From Rhizobium sp. SSA_523 (GTDB lineage Bacteria; Pseudomonadota; Alphaproteobacteria; Rhizobiales; Rhizobiaceae): 64,000 nt of DNA. Made by a program: the position numbers and the translations under genes. The stretch lies in assembly GCF_030435705.1 (NCBI RefSeq), contig NZ_CP129382.1, positions 1,674,001 through 1,738,000 of the forward strand, read 5' to 3'. The notes beneath the pieces were generated by a model. It was not told the DNA's origin, made no database searches, and saw nothing but the letters and a program-made list of their open reading frames with translations. Positions 55,573 through 63,982 of the stretch are shown piece after piece; positions within the stretch are counted from its first letter, which is position 1; each line of letters begins with the position of its first letter.

Positions 55573-56442
55573 CTAGCGCCGGTTCACCAGATAGACGCCG
55601 AGCACCACGATGGCGGTGCCGGCGATCATCGCAACCGTCAGCGGCTCGCCGAACAGAAGCGTCGCCTCCACCGCCACCAGCGGCGGCATCATGTAGAGAA
55701 GCGAGGCCGCGCGCGAGACCTGGCCGCGCCGGATGAGAAACAGGAGCAGGCCGACGGCGCCCATGGACAGTCCGAAGACCGACCAGACCATGGCTCCGAA
55801 CACCGCGAGACTGGCGTCGAAGCGCTGATCTTCCAGAAGCAGCGAGAGCGGCAGAGTGACCGCAGCCGCGCCCAGATATTGCCAGACGGCGATGGTGCGC
55901 AGGTCGCCATTGCCGAGATAGCGCTTCTGGTAGAGCGTTCCGAGCGTGACCGAGAGCATGCCGGCAAGGTTGACGAGAATGGGAAAGCCGAGCCCGCCGG
56001 CAGCCGAGGCAGAAGCCATGACCTGCGGCGATACGGCGATCAGGATTCCGGCAAAGCCGATGGCGAGCCCGAGGATCTGCGGCAGTCTCAGAGCCTCCTT
56101 CAGCAAGAGCAGGGCGAGAAGACCCGTCAGCAGGGGTTGCAGGCCGGCAATCACGCCGGAAAGCCCGGCCGGCACCCCCTGCCCGATCGCCCACCAGAGC
56201 GCCGACAGATAAAGACCGTGCAGGAAGATGCCGCAGACAAAGGCATGCAGCGCGGCTGACCGGTTGGCAGGCCAGGGCGCCGAAACCACCTGCGCGAGTA
56301 TGGTGAAGGCCGCGGCCGCCAGAATGTGGCGGATGAACAGAAACAGGAGCGGATCCGCATGCTGCGCCACGATCTTGGCGACGATCCAGCCGGTGGACCA
56401 CAGAAAGACGAAGAGGATCGGCGCCAGGCGGGGAAGAAGCAA
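55573..56442 (-). CDS. DMT (EamA) family transporter
   Basis: 289-aa inner-membrane protein with ten hydrophobic segments in two EamA repeats. The first repeat has VFLWSTGWIVAKIVAQHADP and FIRHILAAAAFTILA; the second has FGAMVWSVFGLSMGAVGLL and YMMPPLVAVEATLLFGEPLT. The family exports amino acids and other metabolites; the substrate cannot be told. It is a lone gene divergent from the ATP-grasp cluster (286 nt between starts, no gene in between). Confidence 0.88.
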   Translation of the reverse strand: MLLPRLAPILFVFLWSTGWIVAKIVAQHADPLLFLFIRHILAAAAFTILAQVVSAPWPANRSAALHAFVCGIFLHGLYLSALWWAIGQGVPAGLSGVIAGLQPLLTGLLALLLLKEALRLPQILGLAIGFAGILIAVSPQVMASASAAGGLGFPILVNLAGMLSVTLGTLYQKRYLGNGDLRTIAVWQYLGAAAVTLPLSLLLEDQRFDASLAVFGAMVWSVFGLSMGAVGLLLFLIRRGQVSRAASLLYMMPPLVAVEATLLFGEPLTVAMIAGTAIVVLGVYLVNRR

Positions 56443-56728
56443 ATGCGGGGCTTTCGAAAAACTGCCGAAGAAGCGGGCATTTTAGCGTTAACCCGTGATT
56501 GATTTTCCGTCAAAAGAGAAAAGCTGAAACCTGCCCACAGTTTTTCTCACAGTCAAACTCAGGAAGATCCGCCGGCCCCGCCGGCTCGCGTCTTCAGCGC
56601 CTCTGCACAAGATTTGGGCGGGCGAAGATTGCACCGGCGCTAAGCATTCGAACGCCCTCTCATTAATTTGTCGCATCTCGACGCCCGGCGCTTGCAAAGA
56701 GGGAAACCTTGTATTTTTATGGTCGAAA

Positions 56729-58153
56729 ATGGGGAATAAAGCATTGGCATTCGATGAAATGTTGACCGCGGAGAACCATCCGCGACCACCCTACCAGACC
56801 TATCAGGAGTGGTACGACGCCCAGGATCCCGCGCATCTCATTCAAAAAAGCCGCGACGCAGAAGGCATATTCCGCAAGACGGGAATCACCTTCGCCGTCT
56901 ACGGTCATGCCGATTCGTCGGAAAAGCTCATTCCCTTCGACATCATCCCCCGCATCATCTCGGCGCGCGAATGGCGCAGGCTCGCCCAGGGCATAGAGCA
57001 GCGGGTGCTGGCGCTCAATGCCTTCCTGGACGATATCTACCACAAGCAGGAGATCATCCGCGCCGGGCGCATTCCCCGCGCGCTGATCGAGAACAATGTC
57101 GCCTTCCTGCCGGAAATGATCGGCTTCAAGCCGCCCGGCGGCGTCTATACCCATATTGTCGGGACCGATATCGTGCGCACCGGCGAGGACCAGTTCTACG
57201 TTCTGGAGGACAATGCAAGAACGCCCTCCGGCGTCTCCTACATGCTGGAGAACCGGGAAACCATGATGCAGATGTTCCCGGAACTGTTCACGCTGAACAA
57301 GGTGCAGCGCGTCGAGGATTACCCCTATCTCCTGCGGCAGTCGCTGGCATCCCTTGCGCCTCCCGGCTGCAAGGGGCGGCCGCGGGTGGCGGTCCTGACC
57401 CCCGGCATCTACAATTCCGCCTATTACGAACATTCCTTTCTGGCCGACACCATGGGCGTCGAGCTTGTGGAAGGCTCGGATCTGCGCGTCATCGATGGCA
57501 AGGTCAAGATGCGCACGACCCGCGGCTATGAGGCGATCGACGTCCTGTATCGCCGCGTCGACGACGATTTCCTCGATCCCCTGACCTTCCGGCCCGATTC
57601 GGCGCTTGGCGTTCCCGGCATCATGGATGTCTACCGTTCGGGCAATATCACCATTGCCAACGCCCCCGGCACCGGCATTTCGGACGACAAGGCCATCTAT
57701 TCCTACATGCCGGAAATCGTCGAATTCTACACCGGCCGCAAGCCGCTTCTGGAAAACGTGCCCACCTGGCGCTGTTCCGAGGCCGATAGCCTGGCCTATG
57801 TGCTGGAGCATCTGGAGGAGCTCGTGGTCAAGGAAGTCCATGGCTCCGGCGGCTATGGCATGCTGGTCGGACCCACGGCTTCGAAGAAGGAGCGCGCCGA
57901 TTTTGCCGACAAGCTGAAGGCCAAGCCCGCAAATTACATCGCCCAGCCGACGCTGTCGCTCTCCACCGTGCCGATCCTCGTCAACAAGGGCGTCGCGCCG
58001 CGCCATGTGGACCTGCGCCCCTATGTTCTGGTGTCCGACAAGGTGAAGATCATTCCCGGCGGCTTGACGCGCGTCGCCCTGAAGCAGGGCTCGCTGGTGG
58101 TCAATTCCAGCCAGGGCGGCGGCACGAAGGACACCTGGGTGTTGGAGGATTGA
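56729..58153 (+). CDS. Circularly permuted type 2 ATP-grasp protein
   Basis: 474 aa. An ATP-grasp ligase of the circularly permuted class: RPPYQTYQEWYDAQDPAHLI, FDIIPRIISAREWRRLAQGI, EQRVLALNAFLDDIYHKQEI, FYVLEDNARTPSGVSYMLEN, VLTPGIYNSAYYEHSFLAD, YRRVDDDFLDPLTFRPDS, LVVKEVHGSGGYGMLVGP and a C-terminal VNSSQGGGTKDTWVLED. Such enzymes join a carboxylate to an amine with ATP, so a peptide-like product is expected, but the product is unknown. The start may instead be the TTG giving (M)AFDEMLT a few codons on. First gene of the three-gene cluster. Confidence 0.92.
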   Translation: MGNKALAFDEMLTAENHPRPPYQTYQEWYDAQDPAHLIQKSRDAEGIFRKTGITFAVYGHADSSEKLIPFDIIPRIISAREWRRLAQGIEQRVLALNAFLDDIYHKQEIIRAGRIPRALIENNVAFLPEMIGFKPPGGVYTHIVGTDIVRTGEDQFYVLEDNARTPSGVSYMLENRETMMQMFPELFTLNKVQRVEDYPYLLRQSLASLAPPGCKGRPRVAVLTPGIYNSAYYEHSFLADTMGVELVEGSDLRVIDGKVKMRTTRGYEAIDVLYRRVDDDFLDPLTFRPDSALGVPGIMDVYRSGNITIANAPGTGISDDKAIYSYMPEIVEFYTGRKPLLENVPTWRCSEADSLAYVLEHLEELVVKEVHGSGGYGMLVGPTASKKERADFADKLKAKPANYIAQPTLSLSTVPILVNKGVAPRHVDLRPYVLVSDKVKIIPGGLTRVALKQGSLVVNSSQGGGTKDTWVLED

Positions 58154-58157
58154 TCTG

Positions 58158-59099
58158 ATGCTCGGAAGAACCGCCAATGGCCTCTACTGGATGTTTCGCT
58201 ATATCGAGCGGGCGGAGAACATTGCCCGCCTGGTCGATGCCGGTCTGCGTGTCTCGCTGACGCGGTCGGGCTCCGCCGATGAGGATTGGGACGGGGTGCT
58301 GCAGAGCGCCGGCGTCCGCGATGCCTTTGGCGAGGTGCATGACACGGTGACGGCCGCCAATGCCGTGGATTACCTTCTGCGCGATATGGCCAATCCCTCC
58401 AGCGTCATGTCCTGCATCGAATTCGGGCGCAACAATGCCCGCATGGTGCGCACGGCTTTGACCCGGGAAACCTGGGAAGCGACGAATGAGTGCTGGATCG
58501 AGCTGAAGGCGCTGCTGGAGCGCCAGGTAAAGGCGGCAGACCTGCCGCAGGTGATCGATACGATCAAGCGGCGCGCCGGCCTCATTCGCGGCGCCTTTCA
58601 CGGCTCGATGCTGCGCAATGACCAATATAACTTCTCGCGGATCGGCACTTTCATCGAAAGGGCCGACAATACCAGCCGCATTCTCGACGTGAAATATTAC
58701 GTGCTTCTGCCGGCCGTCAGCCAGGTGGGCTCCTCGCTCGACAATTTCCAGTGGGAGTCGATCCTGCGCTCGGTCTCCGCCCACCGCTCCTATGGCTGGG
58801 TCTATGATGCGGAATATCGTCCGGCCAATATTGCCGATTTCCTGATCCTCAATGTCCGCATGCCGCGCTCGCTTGCCTATTGCTACGAGAAGATCGTCAG
58901 CAATCTCGGCTATCTGGAGCGCGAATACGGGCAGCATCATTCGGCCCATGATACCGCGGCGGCCATCAAGACCATGCTGACCCGCGGCTCGATCTCGGAT
59001 GTCATGGACCAGGGACTGCACGAATTCCTGGAGGATTTCATCGGCCGCAATAACCAGTTGAGTGCCGAGATCTCCGAGGGCTACCGCTTCTATCAATGA
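58158..59099 (+). CDS. Alpha-E domain protein
   Basis: 313 aa, almost all helical. MLGRTANGLYWMFRYIERAE starts the alpha-E domain with its conserved Tyr-x-Glu-Arg-Ala-Glu; GRNNARMVRTALTRETWEA, FHGSMLRNDQYNFSRIGTFI and ERADNTSRILDVKYYVLLP follow. It begins 4 nt after the ATP-grasp stop, so the two are translationally linked. The domain has no known activity; its constant partnership with permuted ATP-grasp and transglutaminase-like proteins implies one pathway or complex. Confidence 0.92.
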   Translation: MLGRTANGLYWMFRYIERAENIARLVDAGLRVSLTRSGSADEDWDGVLQSAGVRDAFGEVHDTVTAANAVDYLLRDMANPSSVMSCIEFGRNNARMVRTALTRETWEATNECWIELKALLERQVKAADLPQVIDTIKRRAGLIRGAFHGSMLRNDQYNFSRIGTFIERADNTSRILDVKYYVLLPAVSQVGSSLDNFQWESILRSVSAHRSYGWVYDAEYRPANIADFLILNVRMPRSLAYCYEKIVSNLGYLEREYGQHHSAHDTAAAIKTMLTRGSISDVMDQGLHEFLEDFIGRNNQLSAEISEGYRFYQ

Positions 59100-59224
59100 A
59101 GGCCGAGGACGGCGCGCCGCGGCTGCAGCGCGTTGAGGATGGCTGATGATGGATCGGCCGACAAGAAGACCGCCGGGAATGGGCCCGTCCGGGACAGGGC
59201 TCGCAGAACACGGACATTGCCGCG

Positions 59225-60076
59225 ATGCGACTGAAGATCACGCATACGACCGAATATCTCTATGACGAGCCTGTGGCCTATGCGCTGCAACGGCTTCGGC
59301 TTCGCCCCCAGACGGGAGCGGCGCAGCGGGTCATTGGCTGGACGCTTTCGGTCGATGGCGCCCGGATCGAGGCCGGCTACAGCGACCAGTTCGGCAATCT
59401 CGTCGACCTCGTCTCGATCGAAGGCGGCGAGCACATGATCAGCATCTGCGCCAGCGGCGAACTGGAAACGCAGGACAAAGCGGGCGTGATGGGCCCGCAT
59501 CAGGGCTTCGTGCCGCTCTGGCTCTATCTGCGCGAGACACCGAGGACCACGGCCGGCGAGCGGATCAGGCAGCTGGCCGAAAGCATCACCGGGGATAGCG
59601 AACTGGCTCAGATGCATGCGCTGATGGATGCCATTCACAGCGCCGTCGCCTATCGGCCCGGTACGACCGACACCCAGACGACGGCCGAACAGGCACTCGA
59701 AACCGGCAGCGGCGTCTGCCAGGACCATGCCCATGTCTTCGTTGCCGCCGCGCGCCAGATGAAGCTGCCGGCCCGCTATGTCTCGGGCTATCTTCTGATG
59801 GAGGATCGGCTCGATCAGGCGGCCACTCATGCCTGGGCGGAGGTGCATGTGCCGGGACTGGGCTGGGTGGGCTTCGACGCCGCCAACAAGATCTGCCCGG
59901 ACGAGCGCTATGTGCGCGTGGCCAGCGGCCTGTGCTATCGCGATGCGGCGCCCGTCTCCGGCATGCGCATCGGCGATGCCGGCGAAAACCTGACCGTGCA
60001 GCTGCATGTGGAGGCCTCCGGCCAAAGCCAGAGCCAGAGCCAGAGCCAGAACGGCCAAAGTCAAAGCCAGGGCTGA
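59225..60076 (+). CDS. Transglutaminase-like cysteine protease/transferase
   Basis: 283 aa. The N-terminal beta region starts MRLKITHTTEYLYDEPVAYA and LRLRPQTGAAQRVIGW. The catalytic domain has Cys in GSGVCQDHAHVFVAAARQM, His in ATHAWAEVHVPGLGWVGF and Asp in FDAANKICPDER. The triad is complete, so it could cleave or transfer peptide bonds. The C-terminus is an odd Gln-Ser repeat (QSQSQSQSQNGQSQSQG) from AGCCAG hexamers at 60021-60071. 125 nt separate it from the alpha-E gene. In some relatives a proteasome-family peptidase gene follows; none is seen here. Confidence 0.9.
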   Translation: MRLKITHTTEYLYDEPVAYALQRLRLRPQTGAAQRVIGWTLSVDGARIEAGYSDQFGNLVDLVSIEGGEHMISICASGELETQDKAGVMGPHQGFVPLWLYLRETPRTTAGERIRQLAESITGDSELAQMHALMDAIHSAVAYRPGTTDTQTTAEQALETGSGVCQDHAHVFVAAARQMKLPARYVSGYLLMEDRLDQAATHAWAEVHVPGLGWVGFDAANKICPDERYVRVASGLCYRDAAPVSGMRIGDAGENLTVQLHVEASGQSQSQSQSQNGQSQSQG

Positions 60077-60277
60077 TCTTTAAGGCGGAGGAGGATCCGG
60101 AAAGGCGCTTGACGCGGTTGAAGCCGCCGCAAGCCCGGCACCACCTCGGCATGGTCTTTTCATCCGCATCGGAAGCATCATCCGGCCGCACGGCGGTGCG
60201 GATCAGCCGGATCGTGCCTGCCAAGCGGGTATGCTGATCGGACTGTCCCGGATGGCGACCCGCCTGGAGAAAAGACA

Positions 60278-60907
60278 ATGCTGTTCGGCAAATCGGCCTT
60301 CCAGTCCATCCTGACCCGGCTCGATCACGAGGCACCGGAGGAGGAAACTGTCGCTACCCCTTCCTCTTTCCGGATCGCGGGGCTGAATTCAAGCTTTGCC
60401 GCACCCGTGGCGGCGGCGGAAACGGTGACGCGCGCCAGCCATGCCTATCTGGATCTTGCGGGGGATGAGGCTTCGCCGGCGGGAGGACCAGATCGGGAGC
60501 CGGATCAGGGGCAGAATCAGGGGCAGGATCGGGAGCCGGATCGGGAACCGGATCGGGAACCGGATCGGGGGCAGACCCGAAACGCGGCACCGCCGGATGG
60601 CAGGGTGGCCGGGGAGAGGATCGCATCACGCACCATGCAGCGCACGGACCCGCCGGCCATGCCGCGCCCGGACCCGCCGGCCATGCCGCCCCACCTCCTG
60701 CGGCAGACGGAGGCCGAGGTGGCGGAGGATCTCGGCCTCAGGCCGACCGACACGGCCGAGGCGCTGGCGGAAAAGCGCCGCGCCTTTGCCAGGCTGAACC
60801 ATCCGGATGGCATTCACCCCGCCTTCCGGCGCGAGGCGACCCTGCGCATGACGCTCGCCAATATGCTGGTGGACAGGGCAAGGCGGCTGCTTGTGCTGCA
60901 GGCATGA
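60278..60907 (+). CDS. Hypothetical protein with J-domain-like C-terminus
   Basis: 209 aa. The N-terminal third is unremarkable. The middle is a hydrophilic repeat tract (DREPDREPDREPDRGQ, from 12-bp units at about 60489-60590) and a second repeat (DPPAMPRPDPPAMPP, 21-bp units at 60651-60696). The last 70 residues resemble a minimal J domain: helix II AEALAEKRRAFARLNHPDGI carrying His-Pro-Asp, then helix III FRREATLRMTLANMLVDRAR. J domains stimulate DnaK ATPase. The HPD and helix spacing are seen; a DnaK role is inference. GGAG lies 9 nt before the ATG. Confidence 0.6.
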   Translation: MLFGKSAFQSILTRLDHEAPEEETVATPSSFRIAGLNSSFAAPVAAAETVTRASHAYLDLAGDEASPAGGPDREPDQGQNQGQDREPDREPDREPDRGQTRNAAPPDGRVAGERIASRTMQRTDPPAMPRPDPPAMPPHLLRQTEAEVAEDLGLRPTDTAEALAEKRRAFARLNHPDGIHPAFRREATLRMTLANMLVDRARRLLVLQA

Positions 60908-61277
60908 TCCGCCGGCGGAAGGTCTCAGCCGCCCTGGCCGGACCGGTCGTGGCCGCAGCCCAGACCCGCCGCGCCCTGCCCCGCAGCCTTGCAGCGGCCA
61001 GCTCGCTCCTGCAAGCCCCCCGGAAAATCCGCTGCCTTGCCCGATCTCCGATCCGCCGCCGGCAGCGACAGGTTTATTGAGCCTTTACAGTGCCTTGCCT
61101 CCTTAACCCCAAGCGCTGCAGCAGGTGATGCAGGCCAGCCAAGACCGCAATCGACGACCGCCTGTCGCTTTTCATTCATTTTCCATGCGTTTGCCGATTG
61201 ATGCGCGGCCCGAGCTTTGTTATGAACCCTCCACCGGCAGGAACGGCGCAACGCCGCCGATTCCTACATCAAGGCAC
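60908..61277. other. Intergenic region upstream of tRNA-Arg
   Basis: 370 nt. ORFs of 70-110 codons occur on both strands, but none has a recognisable domain or good start, and I do not call them. TTTACAG-type sequence near 61084 could belong to the tRNA promoter. Confidence 0.4.
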
Positions 61278-61354
61278 GCACCCGTAGCTCAGCTGGATAG
61301 AGTGTTGGATTCCGATTCCAAAGGTCACAGGTTCGAATCCTGTCGGGTGCGCCA
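61278..61354 (+). tRNA. tRNA-Arg (anticodon CCG)
   Basis: 77 nt with encoded CCA. Acceptor GCACCCG pairs with CGGGTGC; D arm GCTC-AGCTGGATA-GAGT; anticodon stem TTGGA/TCCAA with loop TTCCGAT (anticodon CCG); T arm ACAGG-TTCGAAT-CCTGT. It decodes CGG. It marks the edge between core genes and the accessory-looking DNA that follows, and tRNA-Arg genes are common integration sites. Confidence 0.96.
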
Positions 61355-61377
61355 TTTCATCTCGCGCGTCGCATAAA

Positions 61378-61430
61378 TTTAGACTGACCACCTAAGATCT
61401 TAGACTGGCAGACCGTCAATTTTAGACTGG
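61378..61430 (+). repeat. Three TTAGACTG(G) direct repeats
   Basis: TTTAGACTGAC (61378), CTTAGACTGGC (61399) and TTTAGACTGGC (61421) recur at 21-22 nt spacing just past the tRNA gene. Regular short repeats of this kind occur at the ends of some insertion sequences (IS21 type) and integrative elements. No transposase gene is present, so this may be a remnant end. Confidence 0.45.
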
Positions 61431-61455
61431 CGCTGAAATTCCTCCCATCTCTGTG

Positions 61456-62304
61456 CTAGGGTTCGAATCCTGGCCCTGCCTCATGGTCTTCATCGTCGAC
61501 TGACACAGGATCGAGTTCAAGTCGCCTGGTATGGTTTCTGAAGAACTCAGAAGACCACGACGACGATACGTACGGGGGATCTCCGTCCAGCAGGCGGTAA
61601 TCCTGCAATGCGTTGGTCACCTTCTTGCGCATGTCGGCGAGGTGATCGAAATCTCTGAAGTCGTAGAAGTCCGTCTGGATGAACCAAGGTTGCAGCGCCA
61701 TGGCCGCGATCGCATACCCTGCCCGGAGATCATGAACTCGCCACGCAGCCGTGAGGTTGTACTTCCCGAAATGCGGATTGAGCTCTTCCAGTTCAAGAAG
61801 GGCTTCCTGCACGCGACCGTCGATCTCCCCAAGATTGACGATGCCCCATTCTGTTTTGTTTCGCACGAGGTATATCCACCTGGCGTCGTCGAAAGGTTGG
61901 ATCGGTTCGCGAGTCCGTGTGGCGGCGAGGAAGTTCTCGAGCCTAGTCGGAGCAACTCGCATAGAGTTCAGGCGCTCGACCACCTGCCCGACGTCCCGCC
62001 GGTCGCACGCAGATGCGATCTGTTCGAAAGCCCTTCTGAGACCTCGTGCGATGTGAGGGGGCGGATGGGACATCGTTCCGGAAGTATAGAACCACTCCGG
62101 CTTCTGCTGCTTACGGATCAGGTAGAACACGTCCGCAAGCACGAGAGCGGCATCTCGCAGAAGTGGGAAGCGTTCGAGGCTCGGCCCGTCCTCGAACGCG
62201 CGCATGACTTCCCTTGCCGCTTCCCGTCTTGCTGTCGTCACTTCGGCTCCGGGAGGAGCGAAGCCATGTCGAAAAGATCCGAGAAGCCTGCTGTCCTGTC
62301 CCAT
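61456..62304 (-). CDS. Hypothetical protein of unknown function
   Basis: 282 aa from the ATG at 62304 (GGTGGAG about 4 nt upstream; a TTG 16 codons earlier is possible). No domain recognised. It is mainly helical: REAAREVMRAFEDGPSLERF, ALVLADVFYLIRKQQKPEWF, ARGLRRAFEQIASACDRRDV, then ARWIYLVRNKTEWGIVNLGE and AAWRVHDLRAGYAIAAMALQ. There is no signal peptide or TM. Its C-terminus (AGPGFEP) is encoded by a tRNA-3'-end-like fragment, so the natural end may have been replaced. Codon use is less GC-biased than core genes. Confidence 0.5.
   Translation of the reverse strand: MGQDSRLLGSFRHGFAPPGAEVTTARREAAREVMRAFEDGPSLERFPLLRDAALVLADVFYLIRKQQKPEWFYTSGTMSHPPPHIARGLRRAFEQIASACDRRDVGQVVERLNSMRVAPTRLENFLAATRTREPIQPFDDARWIYLVRNKTEWGIVNLGEIDGRVQEALLELEELNPHFGKYNLTAAWRVHDLRAGYAIAAMALQPWFIQTDFYDFRDFDHLADMRKKVTNALQDYRLLDGDPPYVSSSWSSEFFRNHTRRLELDPVSVDDEDHEAGPGFEP
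61457..61483 (+). other. tRNA 3'-end-like fragment
   Basis: TAGGGTTCGAATCCTGGCCC-TGCC-TCA looks like the T arm and acceptor end of a tRNA, sharing GGTTCGAATCCTG with tRNA-Arg at 61278-61354 but with a different acceptor strand. No 5' part is present. It may be an attachment-site scar or a decayed tRNA end. Confidence 0.45.
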
Positions 62305-62471
62305 TTGCTCCACCCGCTCCCTTTCCGGAGACGATGGATCGATGGAAGGCAAGGCACAAAGCCCACAGGTTCCGCGCGGTCTTACAAGATGACGCTCGGC
62401 TTCTCATGATTTTTTTGCAGGTCGCCGAACAATCCATCCTGGCCGTCGTTAGGTTCCAGAAGGAGATGCAC

Positions 62472-62702
62472 ATGTCCAAGATCGCAGACGGCCTGAACGA
62501 TCGCCCGAAGGACGCCTCTATCGCGCAGAGCGGTCCTGGTCTCCCCGACGATTCCAGCCAGCCGATCGAGGCAACCGACGAGGAAGTGGAGCGTGTCCGC
62601 GCCAAGCTCCAGAACGACGCACGCGACGTGGACGAAGCCCGCGAGAAAGTGAAGAAGGAAATCGACGATCAGGTCGAGCTGCCGCAGCGCGGATCGGCAT
62701 GA
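62472..62702 (+). CDS. Small hydrophilic hypothetical protein
   Basis: 76 aa from the ATG at 62472, which has AAGGAG 6 nt upstream; the longer open frame is not credible. The second half is a charged helix (ATDEEVERVRAKLQNDARDV, then DEAREKVKKEIDDQVEL) likely to form a coiled coil. No family recognised. The next small gene starts 25 nt downstream on the same strand, so they may be paired. Confidence 0.5.
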   Translation: MSKIADGLNDRPKDASIAQSGPGLPDDSSQPIEATDEEVERVRAKLQNDARDVDEAREKVKKEIDDQVELPQRGSA

Positions 62703-62727
62703 GCCGATGCCAGGAGCGTTCACTTCC

Positions 62728-62949
62728 ATGAGCATATTCGCCTTCGACCTCGACGATCGGGGACAGCCCATCCAAGTATGGGAGACGGTCGTCGATGGAG
62801 ACGAACCGGGTGCTGTCGAGGAGGCGAAGGAACTCGCCAAGGACCATGCGGGAACCCTCGTCGTCAAGCGGGAGGGCCATCCCGCTGTCGGCGAGGAAGG
62901 TGCTCCGATCATCGTCTTCCAGACGGGCAGAATCGGTGACTTCGACTAG
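62728..62949 (+). CDS. Small hypothetical protein
   Basis: 73 aa (MSIFAFDLDDRGQPIQVWET...). It alternates beta and helix and ends VFQTGRIGDFD. CAGGAG lies about 12 nt before the ATG. No family recognised. Its end overlaps by 4 nt the end of the convergent response-regulator remnant. Confidence 0.45.
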   Translation: MSIFAFDLDDRGQPIQVWETVVDGDEPGAVEEAKELAKDHAGTLVVKREGHPAVGEEGAPIIVFQTGRIGDFD

Positions 62950-63320
62950 CTGGCGAGTCGTCGCCCTTCTCCTGCGGCCATGTTTCCGACCATCGCGGCG
63001 ATGGCATCCAGCCCATATGACTTCGGGGCTGACACGGCGTCGCCAGGGAGATCTTCCGCCCGGAGGCGATTTCCGCCTGACGCGATGATGACCGAGACGT
63101 GCATGTGGGTCATTGAAATCATCTTAGCGAAATCGAGGCCGCTCAGGCCGCTGGGCATGCGACGTCCGTGACGACGGCATCGATATTACGTTGCCCGAGG
63201 ACGGCCACGGCTTCGAGGACGGTTCGCAGCCTCGACCACCTCGTAGCCTTCGTGGAGAAGCGTGTCGGCGAGCATCATCCGGTCAGGATTTCGTCTTCGA
63301 CGATGAGAACAGTACGCTGA
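62946..63320 (-). pseudogene. Frameshifted single-domain response regulator (CheY-like)
   Basis: On the minus strand the receiver domain is spread over several frames: RTVLIVEDEIL (63319-63285), then RMMLADTLLHEGYEVVEAAN, then VLEAVAVLGQRNIDAVVTDV (phospho-Asp), then MPSGLSGLDFAKMISMTHMH to the stop at 62946. Between these pieces the frame changes at least three times. The order and motifs are those of a complete CheY-like receiver, with a C-terminal AP-KSYGLDAIAAMV equivalent to the usual KP-(Y/F) region. The gene is therefore broken, unless the shifts are sequencing errors. Confidence 0.75.
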
Positions 63321-63543
63321 CAAATGGCCGAAAGGCCCCTCGCCAAAAGCGAAACCTTTAGCCATCGGACGGCCACCAACGGCGCAGTAACAGGCGTGGG
63401 AACCACACGTCGGATATGTCGGCCGGTGCAAAATTAGTCCAGCATAAACTCTGAGGTGGGAGGAAGGCGAAAGATCACACTTGATCTTCAACCCCTGGCA
63501 ACCGACAAATTATAAGTTGCTGATGCAACGCAGGGGGGAGTCT

Positions 63544-63825
63544 TTGAGTCTATCAACGCTATCGGATGATCAGCTTCGGGTGGAGTTCGAGCGCGGGCGA
63601 GACGATCTCTCCGTGCTCGAAGCGATCAACACCGAATTGAATAAACGCGATACCGACGACGCATTCGAGCTTCAGCTCGATGTCGTCGGCGTTCTGGCCA
63701 AGCTCAGAAAGACAGCCAAGCCACCATCGACCGCTGCAAAGCCAGCCTTGATGCCTTATCGGCGACCTCGACGCGCTGTGCAAAGGCGCGCAGGAAGAAG
63801 CCGGTCAGGAGTTTTGGCCCGCTGA
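63544..63825 (+). CDS. Hypothetical protein, uncertain
   Basis: About 93 aa from the TTG at 63544, preceded by a GGGGGGAG run; an ATG at 63523 is the alternative. The first 55 residues (LSDDQLRVEFERGRDDLSVL, EAINTELNKRDTDDAFELQL) look protein-like and helical; the end is Arg/Pro-rich and may be out of frame. It overlaps a minus-strand ORF; only one is likely real. No family recognised. Confidence 0.35.
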   Translation: MSLSTLSDDQLRVEFERGRDDLSVLEAINTELNKRDTDDAFELQLDVVGVLAKLRKTAKPPSTAAKPALMPYRRPRRAVQRRAGRSRSGVLAR

Positions 63826-63982
63826 CCACGCGAGGCGGCGTCATCCTCCGGTTGCAGACGCGCGAATGCTCCTGCACCGAATCAAAGGTCTCCCGATCGA
63901 TCAGGCATGTGGCATCGGTCGGATCGAACAGCAGCACGCGACCATGCTGCGCGCGAAAGCCGCCGTCAGCGTCCAATTCCAT
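63704..63982 (-). CDS. Hypothetical protein, uncertain, possibly cut by the window end
   Basis: 92 aa reading MELDADGGFRAQHGRVLLFD, then ATCLIDRETFDSVQEHSR and LLTGFFLRAFAQRVEVADKA. The composition is plausible for a small globular protein, but there is no recognised family. It overlaps the plus-strand ORF at 63544. Confidence 0.3.
   Translation of the reverse strand: MELDADGGFRAQHGRVLLFDPTDATCLIDRETFDSVQEHSRVCNRRMTPPRVVSGPKLLTGFFLRAFAQRVEVADKASRLALQRSMVAWLSF

Noticed and set aside
60925..61251. A 108-codon minus-strand ORF before tRNA-Arg
   Set aside because: No domain, no convincing ribosome site, and composition typical of noncoding GC-rich DNA.
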